Source: Curvibacter sp. PD_MW3 (GTDB lineage Bacteria > Pseudomonadota > Gammaproteobacteria > Burkholderiales > Burkholderiaceae_C). From it: 64,000 nt of DNA. The stretch covers positions 31,394-95,393 of the forward strand of contig NSIV01000010.1 in assembly GCA_002633085.1 (NCBI GenBank), written 5' to 3'. The translations under genes were made by a program, and so were the position numbers. The notes under the pieces are model-generated. The model was not told where the DNA came from. It ran no database searches and was given only the letters and a program-made list of their open reading frames with translations. Positions 23,453 to 33,328 of the stretch are shown here, in pieces (the first letter of the stretch is position 1; the number at the start of each line of letters is the position of its first letter).

Positions 23453-24802
23453 TTGAACGACATCGTGCTTTGGTCCGTACTGGCGCTGGCCGCCCTGAAT
23501 CTGTTGCTGCTGCTCTGGTTGGCACTGCGGCGTGGTGATGCTGCCGCAACCCAGGCCGAATGGTTGGCGGCCCTGCAGGCCAGCGGTGAGCGCCTGGAGC
23601 GTGAGTTACGCCATGAGATTGGCGAATCCGCACGCAGCGGTCGGCTGGAGCTGGCGCAGAACCTGGCCACTTTCCAGCAAAGCCTGGTGCAACAGGCGGC
23701 TGAAGCCACACGAACGCAGAACACACAGATCGATGCGTTCGGCCAGCAACTGGCGCTGTTGCAGAAGACGCTGTCCGATACCTTGACGCTGCAACTGTCC
23801 AACTTGAGCGAGTCGAATGCCCGTCGCATGTCCGAGGTGCGCGCCACGTTGGAGGCGCAACTGGCGCAGTTGCAACAGACCAATATCGCCAAGCTGGACG
23901 AGATGCGCGCTACCGTGGACGAGAAACTGCAGACCACGTTGCATGCGCGTCTGGGCGAGAGCTTCAAGCAGGTGGCGGATCGTCTGGAGCAGGTGCACAA
24001 GGGGTTGGGTGAGATGCAGACACTGGCCGCCGGCGTGGGTGACCTCAAGCATTTGCTGACCAACGTCAAGACGCGCGGCATGTTCGGCGAGGCGCAATTG
24101 GCCGCGTTGTTGGAGCAGGTCTTCGTGCCGGACCAGTACGCGGCCCAGATCGCCACGCGCCCGGGGAGCAAGAACGTGGTGGACTTCGCCATCAAGCTGC
24201 CGGGCAAATCGGACAACGGTGAACCTTTGTGGCTGCCGATTGACTCCAAATTCCCGAATGAGGATTACGAGCGCCTGCTCGACGCGCAGCAACGCGCCGA
24301 TGCCGTTGGCGCAGAGGTGGCCGCCAAGGCGCTGGAGGCGCGCATCCGGCTGGAAGCCAAGTCGATTGCCGAGAAATACATCGAGCCGCCGTACACCACC
24401 GATTTCGCCATCCTGTTCCTGCCGACCGAGGGACTGTATGCCGAGGTGCTGCGCCGCCCCGGCCTGATGGAGGTGCTGCAGCGCGAGCACCGCATCACGC
24501 TGGCCGGCCCGACCACGCTGCTGGCCATGCTGAGTTCTTTGCAGATGGGCTTTCGCACGCTGGCGCTGGAAAAACGCTCCAGCGAGGTCTGGCAGGTGCT
24601 GGGTGCAGTCAAGACCGAGTTCGGCAAGTTCGGTGATGTGTTGGCCAAGGTCAAATCGCAGACCGAGACCGTGCTCAACACCCTGAACAGTGCCGAAACG
24701 CGCAGCCGCGCCATGGGCCGTGTGCTGCGTCAGGTCGAAGCGCTGCCGGACGCACAGGCACAGGCCCTGCTGCCGCTGGACAAAGAGGCAGACGAAGGGT
24801 GA
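23453..24802 (+). CDS. rmuC: DNA recombination protein RmuC
   Basis: 449 residues if translation begins at the TTG at 23453, which has a strong GGAGG (23440-23444) 8 nt upstream; an ATG at 23435 overlaps that site and the frame extends to 23345. The start gives MNDIVLWSVLALAALNLLLL, a single membrane anchor typical of RmuC, then a long coiled coil (residues 35-210) and the RmuC nuclease-like domain with TRGMFGEAQLAALLEQ, PGSKNVVDFAIKLPG, LPIDSKFPNEDYERL and TDFAILFLPTEGLYAEVL. Limits inverted-repeat-stimulated rearrangement in E. coli. Confidence 0.92.
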   Translation: MNDIVLWSVLALAALNLLLLLWLALRRGDAAATQAEWLAALQASGERLERELRHEIGESARSGRLELAQNLATFQQSLVQQAAEATRTQNTQIDAFGQQLALLQKTLSDTLTLQLSNLSESNARRMSEVRATLEAQLAQLQQTNIAKLDEMRATVDEKLQTTLHARLGESFKQVADRLEQVHKGLGEMQTLAAGVGDLKHLLTNVKTRGMFGEAQLAALLEQVFVPDQYAAQIATRPGSKNVVDFAIKLPGKSDNGEPLWLPIDSKFPNEDYERLLDAQQRADAVGAEVAAKALEARIRLEAKSIAEKYIEPPYTTDFAILFLPTEGLYAEVLRRPGLMEVLQREHRITLAGPTTLLAMLSSLQMGFRTLALEKRSSEVWQVLGAVKTEFGKFGDVLAKVKSQTETVLNTLNSAETRSRAMGRVLRQVEALPDAQAQALLPLDKEADEG

Positions 24803-26034
24803 CAGCCTCTCTTTCGCCGCGGGCGTCACCGCGCTGGGGGCTGGCCCGATTGATTGGTGGCCATATTTGTCTGCATACCTGTATGGCGGGGATGCGCATG
24901 GCAGCACCGCTGCTGGCGTTGAAGCAAGGCTACAGCCCTTTGGCTGTCGGCATGCTGCTGGCCTTGTTTGCCCTCACGCAGGTATTTCTGGCGCTACCAG
25001 CTGGCCGCTATGCCGATCGCCATGGTCTCAGGCGTCCTGTGGGTTTCAGCGTCATTGCGGCGACACTGGGCGCGAGCTTGGCAGTGGCCTTTCCGGTGTT
25101 CCCAGTCCTATGCCTTGCTGCGCTGCTGACGGGGGGGGCGACCGGTTCGGCGGCAATTGCCCTGCAGCGTCATGTGGGCCGGGCCGCACGCGATGCAGCC
25201 GAACTGAAGCAGATGTTCAGCTGGTTTTCGATCGGGCCGGCCATCTCGAATTTTCTCGGGCCGCTCTCGGCCGGCGTTCTGATTGACCACGCGGGCGGGT
25301 TCTTTGGCGGCCAGCCCGGTGACCTGATGGGGTACCGCACGGCTTTCCTGTTGCTGGCGATGTTGCCCTTGGGAAGTTGGTTGTGGATTCGAGGCACACC
25401 CGTCCTGCCGATCGCTGTTGCGGCACAGCCGGGCAAGCGACGTGCCTGGGACCTGCTGCGCGACCCCATGATGCGTCGCCTGTTGCTGGTGAACTGGTTT
25501 CTTTCCTCCTGCTGGGACGTGCACACCTTCGTGCTGCCGGTGCTGGGGCATGAGCGTGGCTACAGCGCTTCGGTCATCGGCATGCTGCTGGGCAGCTTTG
25601 CCATGGCGGCCACACTGGTACGCTTGATCATGCCCTGGCTGGCTGCACATTTGCGTGAGTGGGTGGTCATCAGCGGTGCGATGCTGCTCACCGCTGCGCT
25701 GTTCGGTCTCTACCCCTTCATGCCGAACGCCGTGAGCATGGGGCTGTGTTCGGTATTGCTGGGGTTGGTGCTGGGTTCGGTGCAGCCGATGATCATGAGC
25801 ACCTTGCACCAGATCACGCCCGCCGACCGCCATGGCGAGGCCCTGGGCCTGCGTCTGATGTCGCTCAATGGCTCCAGCGTGCTGATGCCCATGCTGTTCG
25901 GCAGCATCGGCGCTGTGGTCGGCGTGTCGGTGGTGTTCTGGACGGTGGGGGTTGTGGTCGGGCTCGGCAGCCGTACGGCCTGGGGGCTCAGGGCTGGTTT
26001 GCCTCATGCTCCAGCCGATAAAACGACTGGATAG
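24799..26034 (+). CDS. MFS transporter
   Basis: 411 residues with 12 hydrophobic segments in two halves. The cytoplasmic loop 2-3 motif is present as LPAGRYADRHGLRRP (residues 65-80). GTG start at 24799 overlaps the rmuC stop (GTGA), implying coupling. Substrate unknown. Contains a run of eight G at 25131-25138 within GGATGSA. Its last 47 bp overlap the convergent LOG-family gene. Confidence 0.85.
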   Translation: MTASLSPRASPRWGLARLIGGHICLHTCMAGMRMAAPLLALKQGYSPLAVGMLLALFALTQVFLALPAGRYADRHGLRRPVGFSVIAATLGASLAVAFPVFPVLCLAALLTGGATGSAAIALQRHVGRAARDAAELKQMFSWFSIGPAISNFLGPLSAGVLIDHAGGFFGGQPGDLMGYRTAFLLLAMLPLGSWLWIRGTPVLPIAVAAQPGKRRAWDLLRDPMMRRLLLVNWFLSSCWDVHTFVLPVLGHERGYSASVIGMLLGSFAMAATLVRLIMPWLAAHLREWVVISGAMLLTAALFGLYPFMPNAVSMGLCSVLLGLVLGSVQPMIMSTLHQITPADRHGEALGLRLMSLNGSSVLMPMLFGSIGAVVGVSVVFWTVGVVVGLGSRTAWGLRAGLPHAPADKTTG

Positions 26035-26872
26035 CGCCCCAGGCATCTTCCGGGGTGTCCACCAGCTTGAACAGCGCGAGGTCTTTCGGTGAGATCATGC
26101 CTTCTTCGACCAGCAAGTCGAAATTGATCAGCCGTTGCCAGAACGCACTGCCGAACAGCACCACCGGCACGGGTTCGGACTTGCCGGTTTGCACCAGGGT
26201 CAGGATCTCGAACAGCTCGTCGAGCGTGCCGAAACCGCCGGGAAAGGCCACCAGCGCCTTGGCGCGCATCATGAAGTGCATCTTGCGCAGCGCGAAATAG
26301 TGGAACTTGAAGCACAGGCTGGGCGAGATGTAGGGGTTGTGATGTTGCTCGTGCGGCAGCGCGATGTTCAGGCCAACATTCAGCGCACCCGCCTCATGCG
26401 CCCCGCGGTTGGCCGCTTCCATGATGCCGGGGCCGCCGCCGGTGCAGATGAACAGGCGTTCGTTGTCCGGCAGCCGGCTGCTGTGCTCGGCCACTAGGTG
26501 GCCGAAGCGGCGAGCTTGCTCGTAGTGCGCTGCATTGCGTGCATCACGCTTGGCGAGTGCCAGCGCCTGGGGGTCACCACTGGCGTGCGCGGCCTCCAGC
26601 CGGCGTTGCGCCTCCTCGGGGTCGCAAAAACGGGCACTGCCAAAAACCACGATGGTGTTGGCCACACCGAGCGTTTGCTGCGCCAGATCGGGCTTGAGCA
26701 ATTCGAGCTGGAAGCGGATGCCGCGGGTCTCGCGGCGCAACAGGAACTCGGGGTCGGCAAAGGCCAGGCGAAAGGCATCTGCCTGCAGCGGCAGGCCGGC
26801 GTCGGCATGGGCCTTCAGGTCGGCCCAGGCATCGGCCAAGGTGCGCTCAGTGAGGTCGTGCGGAGTCTTCAT
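25988..26872 (-). CDS. LOG-family (TIGR00730-like) Rossmann protein
   Basis: 294 residues. Carries the family motif FPGGFGTLDELFE and the earlier CTGGGPGIMEAANRGA, the signature of cytokinin-riboside monophosphate phosphoribohydrolases (LOG) and PpnN nucleosidases often mis-named lysine decarboxylase. Likely cleaves the N-glycosidic bond of a nucleoside 5'-monophosphate. It sits 10 bp after the PRPP-synthetase-like gene and two genes after an AMP-phosphorylase-like gene, a run of nucleotide-ribose enzymes. Overlaps the convergent MFS gene by 47 bp. Confidence 0.88.
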   Translation of the reverse strand: MKTPHDLTERTLADAWADLKAHADAGLPLQADAFRLAFADPEFLLRRETRGIRFQLELLKPDLAQQTLGVANTIVVFGSARFCDPEEAQRRLEAAHASGDPQALALAKRDARNAAHYEQARRFGHLVAEHSSRLPDNERLFICTGGGPGIMEAANRGAHEAGALNVGLNIALPHEQHHNPYISPSLCFKFHYFALRKMHFMMRAKALVAFPGGFGTLDELFEILTLVQTGKSEPVPVVLFGSAFWQRLINFDLLVEEGMISPKDLALFKLVDTPEDAWGAIQSFYRLEHEANQP

Positions 26873-26882
26873 GCAGGAGGTG

Positions 26883-27773
26883 TCAAGGGGTCAGGCCGGC
26901 CAGTGCGGCGGCAATGGCCGGGGCCATGCTGACGGCATTGCTGGCGTGGGCAATGCAGTCGGTGCTCCAGACCTGGCCGATGCCGGCCTCCGACAGCAGT
27001 TGCAGCGCATCGCCGGCAAACAGGGCGTGGGTCACTGCGACGTCGACCGAGGTGGCACCCGCAGCCAATAGCAAACGCGCCGCCTGCACCAGTGTGTGGC
27101 CGCTGCTGGCGACATCGTCGAGCAGCACCACGGCGCGCCCGCTGAAGTTGCCAGCGGGGAGTTCAATGGTCACCGAGCGGTCCCCATGACGCACCTTGCG
27201 GCAGACGGCATGGTCGAAGCCGTGGCGGGCTGCGGCTTGGGCAATCCACTGGGCCGACTCTTCGTCAGGCCCCACCAGCAGGGCGTTCGGGCGCTGTTGC
27301 GCCACGAGGTTGGCCAGCAGGGGGGCGCCACTGAGCACCACGGCCTGCGGCACCGGCACGGCTTCCTGCAGCGTGGCGACGCGGTGCAGGTGCGGATCGA
27401 CCGTGATGACCGCATCAAACAGGCCGGCCAGGAATTGGCCGACGATGCGCTGGCTGACGGCTTCGCCGGGGGTGAAGGCGATGTCTTGCCGCATGTAGGC
27501 CAGGTAGGGGGACACCAGGGTCAGATGGCGCGCGCCAAGTTCGCGTGCGGTGCGCGCGAGCAGTAGCAGCTCAACCAGTTTTTCGTTCGGGTGGTCGAGC
27601 GTGCGCAGCACCACCACGTGCTCTGGCAAGGCAGCGGGCAGACGCAGCTTGAGTTCGCCATCGGGGAAGCGGTGGCGTGCCATTGGGCCCAGCGTCAGGC
27701 CGGCCTGTGCGGCGATGCGCTGGGCACTGGCGAGCTCGTCGTCGAAATGCAGCAGGACAGCGGGGCTGCTCAT
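26883..27773 (-). CDS. ribose-phosphate pyrophosphokinase family protein
   Basis: 296 residues. PRPP-synthetase homologue: FPDGELKLRLP, SPYLAYMRQDIAFTPGE (ATP-binding RQD), LVGPDEES, CRKVRHGDRSVTIEL, and the PRPP-binding loop VLLDDVASSGHTLVQAA. Shorter and more divergent than the housekeeping Prs (about 315 residues), so probably an accessory enzyme rather than the essential PRPP synthetase. The ATG overlaps the stop of the upstream phosphorylase (TGATG), so the pair is co-translated. Confidence 0.87.
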   Translation of the reverse strand: MSSPAVLLHFDDELASAQRIAAQAGLTLGPMARHRFPDGELKLRLPAALPEHVVVLRTLDHPNEKLVELLLLARTARELGARHLTLVSPYLAYMRQDIAFTPGEAVSQRIVGQFLAGLFDAVITVDPHLHRVATLQEAVPVPQAVVLSGAPLLANLVAQQRPNALLVGPDEESAQWIAQAAARHGFDHAVCRKVRHGDRSVTIELPAGNFSGRAVVLLDDVASSGHTLVQAARLLLAAGATSVDVAVTHALFAGDALQLLSEAGIGQVWSTDCIAHASNAVSMAPAIAAALAGLTP

Positions 27774-29377
27774 CAGAACTCCACAAAGACATGCGGCACG
27801 TCTTCAGCCCGGCCAATGCTGTAGCCGGTGGACCTTTGACAGGCTTGGCGGGCGAATTCGAGGTCGGACGGAAAGCTGGCATGCACGCGGTAGAGCGCGT
27901 CCCCGGCCTTGACCTCATCGCCCAGTTTGCGCAACAGGTCGACGCCGGCGTTTTTTACTTTGGGGGCGCCGGCAAAGCGGGCGATGCGTGCGAGCTGCAG
28001 GTTGTCGATGCCGCAGACCACGCCAGCCTGAGGCGCGCGGATTTCGAAGGTCAACCGCCCGAGTTCGGGGTGGTTGTAGTCAAAGAATTTGCTGCCCTGG
28101 GCCTGGATAATGTCGTTCATCTTGGCGATCGCACGGCCCGAGTCAAGAATGTCGCGTGCGATGCCAAAGCCGTCACCGCCACGCACGTCGGGGCTGGACT
28201 CGATCAACCGGCCGGCCAGGCGCAAGGCCTTCTGCCGCAGATCATTCGGTGCGAGCGGGTCGTTTTCCAGCACGCGCATGACATCACGCGCCTCCAGCAT
28301 GGGGCCGATGCCAAAGCCCACCGGTTGGCGACCATCGGTGATCACCACGTCGAGCGAGAGTTTCATGCGCTTGGCCACATACTCGAACAGGCGGCGCAGG
28401 CGCTGCGCCTCCGGCATGGAGCGCACCTTGGCGGTGGGGCCGATCGGGATGTCGAGCACCAGATGGCTGGAGCCGGCGGCAATCTTCTTCGACAGGATGG
28501 AGGCGACCATCTGGCCGGGCGAGTCGAGCGAGAGCGGGCGTTCCACCGAGATCAGCACGTCGTCGGCCGGTGACAGGTTGGCCGTGCCGCCCCAGGCCAG
28601 GCAGCCGCGATGCCGGCGCACGATGTCGTGCAACTGCTCAATCGGCAGCTCCACATTGGCCAGCACCTCCATGGTGTCGGCCGTGCCGGCCGGCGAGGTG
28701 ATGGCGCGCGAGGAGGTCTTGGGGCACAGCATGCCGTGCGCGGCGACGATGGGCACCACCAGCATGGAGGTGCGGTTGCCGGGAATACCACCAATGCAGT
28801 GTTTGTCGACCACCGGCTGTTCGTGCCAATCGAGTTTGCGGCCAGCCTCGATCATGGCTTCGGTCAGGAAATAGACCTCTTCGCGGTCGAGTTCGTCGCG
28901 GTTGGTGGCAACGACAAAGGCGGTGAGTTCGATTTTGGAGTAATGGTGCTCGGTGATGTCGGTCACGATGGCGCGAAAGTCGTTGAGCTCCAGCCGTTCG
29001 CCGGCAAGCTTGCGGTGCAGGGCGCCGATGGACTCGGGCGGCTCGGCCTGTGACACCGTGGCCATGTGGCCGTCTTCCACGGCCATCTGGTCAAAAGCCG
29101 CCTTGGACAGGCCGAGTTGGCCGCAGCCGACGATGGCTTCGTCATCCACCACATTGAGGGTGGCCAGGATGCGGTGCCCGTTGGCGTTGATTTCGACCTT
29201 GGACAGTGCCTTGAAGCCTTCGGCGCGATAGACCTCGCAGTCGCGATGCATGTAGGCCACGTTCTCGTGATAGGTGTCGATCCGGACACGACGCAGCGCC
29301 AGCTTGGCCGGGCTGTTGTCATTGCCGGGCTCCGAACTCGCGCAGGGTGCTTGGGGGAGTGTTTCTTGCGTGGACAT
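27773..29377 (-). CDS. thymidine phosphorylase / AMP phosphorylase family protein
   Basis: 534 residues, about 90 longer than DeoA, with the extra N-terminal domain seen in archaeal-type AMP phosphorylases. Motifs: [40 protein letters not shown] (in place of the DeoA SGRGLxxTGGTxDKLE loop), and [20 protein letters not shown] phosphorylase converts a nucleoside 5'-monophosphate and phosphate to base and ribose-1,5-bisphosphate; these proteins are usually annotated thymidine phosphorylase in proteobacteria. Paired with a PRPP-synthetase-like gene. Confidence 0.87.
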   Translation of the reverse strand: MSTQETLPQAPCASSEPGNDNSPAKLALRRVRIDTYHENVAYMHRDCEVYRAEGFKALSKVEINANGHRILATLNVVDDEAIVGCGQLGLSKAAFDQMAVEDGHMATVSQAEPPESIGALHRKLAGERLELNDFRAIVTDITEHHYSKIELTAFVVATNRDELDREEVYFLTEAMIEAGRKLDWHEQPVVDKHCIGGIPGNRTSMLVVPIVAAHGMLCPKTSSRAITSPAGTADTMEVLANVELPIEQLHDIVRRHRGCLAWGGTANLSPADDVLISVERPLSLDSPGQMVASILSKKIAAGSSHLVLDIPIGPTAKVRSMPEAQRLRRLFEYVAKRMKLSLDVVITDGRQPVGFGIGPMLEARDVMRVLENDPLAPNDLRQKALRLAGRLIESSPDVRGGDGFGIARDILDSGRAIAKMNDIIQAQGSKFFDYNHPELGRLTFEIRAPQAGVVCGIDNLQLARIARFAGAPKVKNAGVDLLRKLGDEVKAGDALYRVHASFPSDLEFARQACQRSTGYSIGRAEDVPHVFVEF

Positions 29378-29408
29378 GAAGATAGCCTACACCGAATTGC
29401 CGGTTCCG

Positions 29409-29438
29409 GAAAAGGAAAAGGCTCCCGAAGGAGCCTTT
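29409..29438 (-). terminator. rho-independent terminator of efp
   Basis: aaaggctcc (29417-29425) / ggagccttt (29430-29438), 4-nt loop; on the minus strand the stem runs into ttttccttttcc. Located 22 bp beyond the efp stop. Confidence 0.78.
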
Positions 29439-29460
29439 GACGTGCGGTGAGTGCAGGTGC

Positions 29461-30015
29461 TTAGACGCGCTTGCGGTACTCGCCGGTACGGGTGTCGATT
29501 TCGACCTTGTCGCCCTGGCTCACGAACAGCGGCACGGGCACTTCGAAACCGGTGGCAATCTTGGCCGGCTTGAGCACCTTGCCCGAGGTGTCGCCCTTGA
29601 CGGCGGGCTCGGTCCAGGTGATTTCGCGCACCACGCTGGTGGGCAGTTCCACCGAGATGGCCTTGCCATCGTAGAACACCACTTCGACCGCCATGCCGTC
29701 TTCCAGGTAGTTCAGGGCGTCACCCATGTTCTCGGCTTCGACTTCGTACTGGTTGTAGTCGGCGTCCATGCAGACGTACATCGGGTCGGCGAAGTAGGAG
29801 TAGGTGCACTCCTTCTTGTCCAGGATGACCTGGTCCATCTTGTCGTCGGCCTTGAACACGACTTCGGTGCCGAAGTTGGCGATCAGGCTCTTGAGCTTCA
29901 TGCGCACGGTGGCCGAGTTGCGGCCGCCACGGCTGTATTCGGTCCTGAGCACGACCATCGGGTCCTTGCCGTGCATGATCACGTTACCGGCGCGAATTTC
30001 CTGAGCGATTTTCAT
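29461..30015 (-). CDS. efp: translation elongation factor P
   Basis: 184 residues from ATG 30015; the frame opens 93 bp earlier without homology. EF-P relieves ribosome stalling at polyproline. The modification loop reads [15 protein letters not shown] with Arg32 at the tip instead of lysine; Arg32-type EF-Ps are rhamnosylated by EarP, whose gene follows upstream on the same strand (30153-31253). An 8-bp inverted repeat gccttgaa / ttcaaggc (30117-30144) lies in the 137-bp gap between the two genes. Confidence 0.97.
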   Translation of the reverse strand: MKIAQEIRAGNVIMHGKDPMVVLRTEYSRGGRNSATVRMKLKSLIANFGTEVVFKADDKMDQVILDKKECTYSYFADPMYVCMDADYNQYEVEAENMGDALNYLEDGMAVEVVFYDGKAISVELPTSVVREITWTEPAVKGDTSGKVLKPAKIATGFEVPVPLFVSQGDKVEIDTRTGEYRKRV

Positions 30016-30152
30016 AGTATTTCCAATGGGTTGGCCGCTCAATGCCCCGAGATGACCGGTGTTCGTGCGGCAGGTGATGGGAACGCAGCCGGTAGAACCA
30101 GGCGGCATTCCGCAAAGCCTTGAATTTTAACGTCTTTTCAAGGCGCTAGGCG

Positions 30153-31253
30153 CTATCTAGGGATGCGATCCACAAATTCAAGCAGTTGGCTCACCAGATC
30201 AGGCTGGGCCAGCAGCTGCTGGCGCGCCCGGCGGGCGGTGTCGCCCCAGGCCGGCAGGTCCGGCGTCGGCAGTGGCTGCGCGTTGACGTCGTTCCAGCGG
30301 TGGTGGAAGCGCCGCAGCGAATCCGGGGCCTCGATCTGCGCCAGAAAAGCCGCCAGTTTGTCGTGGTGGGCGTTGTCATGCTGGGGGTAGATCTGCCAGA
30401 CGAAAGGCCGGCCGGCCCACAGGGCGCGTACCAGCGAGTCCTCGCCGCGGACGAAATTCAGGTCGCAGGCCCACAGCAGGTGGTCAAAGTCGTCCTGCGT
30501 CAGGTAGGGGAGGTATGAAATTGATAGCGCCTGGCGCTGATTCCATGAGGGCTCACGCTGTATTTTGCTTGCAACTGCGGCCTGGGCTGCGACGCTGGCG
30601 CGGCCGGCTGCCACCAGCAGGTGCACCGGCTGCGTCTGCGCGGCGAACTGGTCCAGCAGTTCCGGCAGGGCCTGGGGTTCGTAGCAGAACAGCGAGACCC
30701 AGTGCGCCTGCGGCTGGGGCGTGATGCCCAGGTGCTGCAGCCAGGCAGTGCGGTCGAAGCGGGCCTGGCGTTGCAACAGGTCGGCTTCGCGCAGCAGGCC
30801 GCCCGTGCGTGGCGTGAAGCCGGGGTAGAAGAAATGTTTGCTCAGGCCGGCGCCAGGTCCATGCATGACCGGTGACAGCAGGCCATGGTTGCGCTCCACA
30901 TAAGGCTCAGCCGACAGGTATTCCAGGTTGATCCAGGCATATTTTTGGCTCCTAGAGCTCGTCCATTCTGCGCAAGCAGCTATGAATTCAGGAGCAACCT
31001 CACAACCGAAGGCTTCCACCAGCACGTCGCCGGGAGTCAGTCCGCTCAGGTCCAGTGGTTGTGTCCAGGGCCGGACTTCGACGCCGGGGCAGCCGGTGGG
31101 GGCCATCCAGCCCAGAGCGCTGGCGTCATCCACCCACAGGCGCACGCGCTGGCCGCGCCCGGCCAGCTGGCGCGCCAGGCGCCAGCAGACGCCGAGGTCG
31201 CCATGGTTGTCGATGACCTTGCAGAAAATATCCCAAAGCAGGGGAGAAGACAT
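30153..31253 (-). CDS. earP: EF-P arginine rhamnosyltransferase EarP
   Basis: 366 residues from ATG 31253 ([20 protein letters not shown]). Transfers rhamnose from dTDP-rhamnose to EF-P Arg32. Family marks: [20 protein letters not shown] at the N-terminus (acids of the catalytic site), [19 protein letters not shown], and the nucleotide-sugar site [20 protein letters not shown]. Two interspersed repeats are embedded in frame, giving extra residues about 87-105 and 227-246. Only 26 bp separate this start from the divergent uvrC start. Confidence 0.95.
   Translation of the reverse strand: MSSPLLWDIFCKVIDNHGDLGVCWRLARQLAGRGQRVRLWVDDASALGWMAPTGCPGVEVRPWTQPLDLSGLTPGDVLVEAFGCEVAPEFIAACAEWTSSRSQKYAWINLEYLSAEPYVERNHGLLSPVMHGPGAGLSKHFFYPGFTPRTGGLLREADLLQRQARFDRTAWLQHLGITPQPQAHWVSLFCYEPQALPELLDQFAAQTQPVHLLVAAGRASVAAQAAVASKIQREPSWNQRQALSISYLPYLTQDDFDHLLWACDLNFVRGEDSLVRALWAGRPFVWQIYPQHDNAHHDKLAAFLAQIEAPDSLRRFHHRWNDVNAQPLPTPDLPAWGDTARRARQQLLAQPDLVSQLLEFVDRIPR
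30518..30574 (-). repeat. interspersed repeat copy B, in frame within earP
   Basis: attgatagcgcctggcgctg on the plus strand matches copy G in the siderophore receptor at 17 of 20 bases and copy A in xseA at 16 of 20. In earP it encodes the segment around [20 protein letters not shown]. Confidence 0.75.
30941..30995 (-). repeat. interspersed repeat copy C, in frame within earP
   Basis: Plus-strand text includes ggctcctagagctc...ctgcgcaagcagctatga..tt..ggagc, matching copies E and F (ggcttc...tgcgc..gcagcta.tgattttgtagc) in order and spacing. Encodes the stretch around [15 protein letters not shown] between conserved parts of EarP. Confidence 0.7.
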
Positions 31254-31279
31254 GCCGGGATTGTCCACAATACGGACCC

Positions 31280-33298
31280 ATGGCCACTGAAACCGATTCC
31301 AGCGCACCGAATCCCCCAAGCGCTGTGCACTCTGACGAACTGCTGGCGCAGGTCGCCGCCTTGCCCGCCTTGCCCGGCGTCTACCGCTACTTCGACGCCG
31401 ACGGCGCGGTGCTCTATGTCGGCAAGGCGCGTAATCTGAAGAAACGCGTTTCCAGCTATTTCCAGAAAGACCATGGCGGCACGCGCATCGGCCACATGGT
31501 GGGCAAGATCGCCCGCATGGACACCACGGTGGTGCGCTCGGAAGCCGAGGCGCTGCTGCTGGAAAACAACCTGATCAAGACGCTCAACCCGCGCTACAAC
31601 ATCCTGTTTCGCGACGATAAGAGCTACCCCTACCTGAAGATCACGGCGGCGCAGCCGGGTGAGGCGAAGGCGGCCGAAGGCCAGACGGCCAAGCGCAGTG
31701 CGGTAGTCTGGCCGCGCGTGGCCTACTACCGCGGCGCGGTCGACAAGAAGCACCACTACTTTGGGCCCTACCCGAGTGCCTGGGCGGTGAAGGAGGCCAT
31801 CCTGCTGCTGCAGAAGGTGTTCCGCCTGCGCACCTGCGAGGACACCGTGTTTTCCAACCGCACCCGGCCCTGCCTGCTGTACCAGATCAAGCGCTGCTCC
31901 GGGCCCTGCGTCGGCCTGGTGTCGGATGAAGACTACGCGCTGGACGTGGCGCATGCCGAAGCCTTTTTGCGCGGCGAAACCCAGCAGGTGCTGAAGGTGC
32001 TGGAAGCGCGCATGCTCAAGCACTCGGAGCAGCTGGAGTTCGAACAGGCGGCTGAGCTGCGCGACCAGATCGCGGCGCTGTCCAATGTGCTGCACCAGCA
32101 GGCGGTGGACAACGTCGATGACCGTGATGTCGACATTCTGGCGGTCAAGGTGCAGGGTGGTCGCGCCTGCGTCAACCTGGCCATGGTGCGCGGCGGTCGG
32201 CATCTGGGTGACCGCGCTTATTTTCCGGTGCATGTGGAAGATGCCGCGGCCATCTATGACGACGAGGAATCCTCAACGTCTGAATCCGCCGAGGCAGCTC
32301 CGCCACCGGTAGAGGTGCAGGTGCTGGAAGCCTTCATCGCCCAGCATTACATGGAGGTGCCGGCGGTGCCGACGCTGGTGACCAGCGAACCGGTGAGCAA
32401 GCGCCTGACCGAGGCGCTGTCGCAACAGACCGGCATCCGGATCCGCGCCATCCACCAGCCGCGCGAACAGCGCCGCATCTGGCTGGAGATGGCGCAGACC
32501 AATGCCGCGCTGCAACTGGCCCGCCTGTTGGCGGAAGAAGGTTCACAGCAGGCACGCACCCGCGCATTGGCCGAGGCGCTGGCGCTGCCGCAGGACCGAC
32601 TCGACGAACTGCGCATCGAGTGCTTCGACATTTCACACACCGCCGGCGAGGCGACTCAGGCCTCCTGTGTGGTGTTCCATCACCACAAGATGCAGAACAG
32701 CGAGTACCGCCGCTACAAGATCGACGGCATCACGCCGGGTGACGACTACGCCGCCATGCGCCAGGTGCTGACGCGCCGCTACGGCAAGCTCGCGCAGGCC
32801 TTGCGCGAAGAAGGTGCCGAAGGCGAACTGGGTGCCGAGCTCACCGACCGCTTGCCGGACCTGGTGCTGGTCGATGGCGGCAAGGGGCAGGTGGCAATGG
32901 CACGCGAGGTGTTCGAGCTGCTCGGGCTCGATCTGGCGCTGATTGTCGGTGTGGAGAAGGGCGAAGGGCGCAAGGTCGGGCTGGAAGAGCTGGTGTTTGC
33001 CGACGGCCGCGACAAGGTGTACCTGGGCAAGGACTCGGCGGCGCTGATGCTGGTGGCGCAGATCCGTGACGAGGCGCACCGCTTTGCCATCACCGGCATG
33101 CGCGCGCAGCGCGCCAAGGTGCGTGTGGGTGGCAGCCGGATCGAGGAGATCCCGGGTGTCGGCCCCAAGCGCCGTGCCAAATTGCTGCAGCGCTTTGGCG
33201 GCGTGCGTGGTGTGGCGTCGGCCAGCGTGGACGACCTGACCTCGGTGGATGGCATCTCGCGCGAACTGGCCGAAGCGATCTACCGAGCCCTGCGCTGA
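31280..33298 (+). CDS. uvrC: UvrABC system protein C
   Basis: 672 residues. Nucleotide excision repair endonuclease making both incisions with UvrAB. Domains: GIY-YIG nuclease ([20 protein letters not shown], residues 35-55), Cys-rich region ([17 protein letters not shown]), UVR motif around 205-240, UvrC RNase-H-like domain ([35 protein letters not shown]), and a C-terminal helix-hairpin-helix pair ([18 protein letters not shown]). An acidic/Ser-rich insert lies at about 330-345. Confidence 0.97.
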   Translation: MATETDSSAPNPPSAVHSDELLAQVAALPALPGVYRYFDADGAVLYVGKARNLKKRVSSYFQKDHGGTRIGHMVGKIARMDTTVVRSEAEALLLENNLIKTLNPRYNILFRDDKSYPYLKITAAQPGEAKAAEGQTAKRSAVVWPRVAYYRGAVDKKHHYFGPYPSAWAVKEAILLLQKVFRLRTCEDTVFSNRTRPCLLYQIKRCSGPCVGLVSDEDYALDVAHAEAFLRGETQQVLKVLEARMLKHSEQLEFEQAAELRDQIAALSNVLHQQAVDNVDDRDVDILAVKVQGGRACVNLAMVRGGRHLGDRAYFPVHVEDAAAIYDDEESSTSESAEAAPPPVEVQVLEAFIAQHYMEVPAVPTLVTSEPVSKRLTEALSQQTGIRIRAIHQPREQRRIWLEMAQTNAALQLARLLAEEGSQQARTRALAEALALPQDRLDELRIECFDISHTAGEATQASCVVFHHHKMQNSEYRRYKIDGITPGDDYAAMRQVLTRRYGKLAQALREEGAEGELGAELTDRLPDLVLVDGGKGQVAMAREVFELLGLDLALIVGVEKGEGRKVGLEELVFADGRDKVYLGKDSAALMLVAQIRDEAHRFAITGMRAQRAKVRVGGSRIEEIPGVGPKRRAKLLQRFGGVRGVASASVDDLTSVDGISRELAEAIYRALR

Positions 33299-33328
33299 AA
33301 GCCGCCTTGACCATGCCACAATGACGCC

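Noticed and set aside
25131..25138. G8 tract in the MFS gene as a phase-variation switch
   Set aside because: Eight bases is within chance for this GC content, it lies far inside the gene, and no alternative start or promoter effect is evident.
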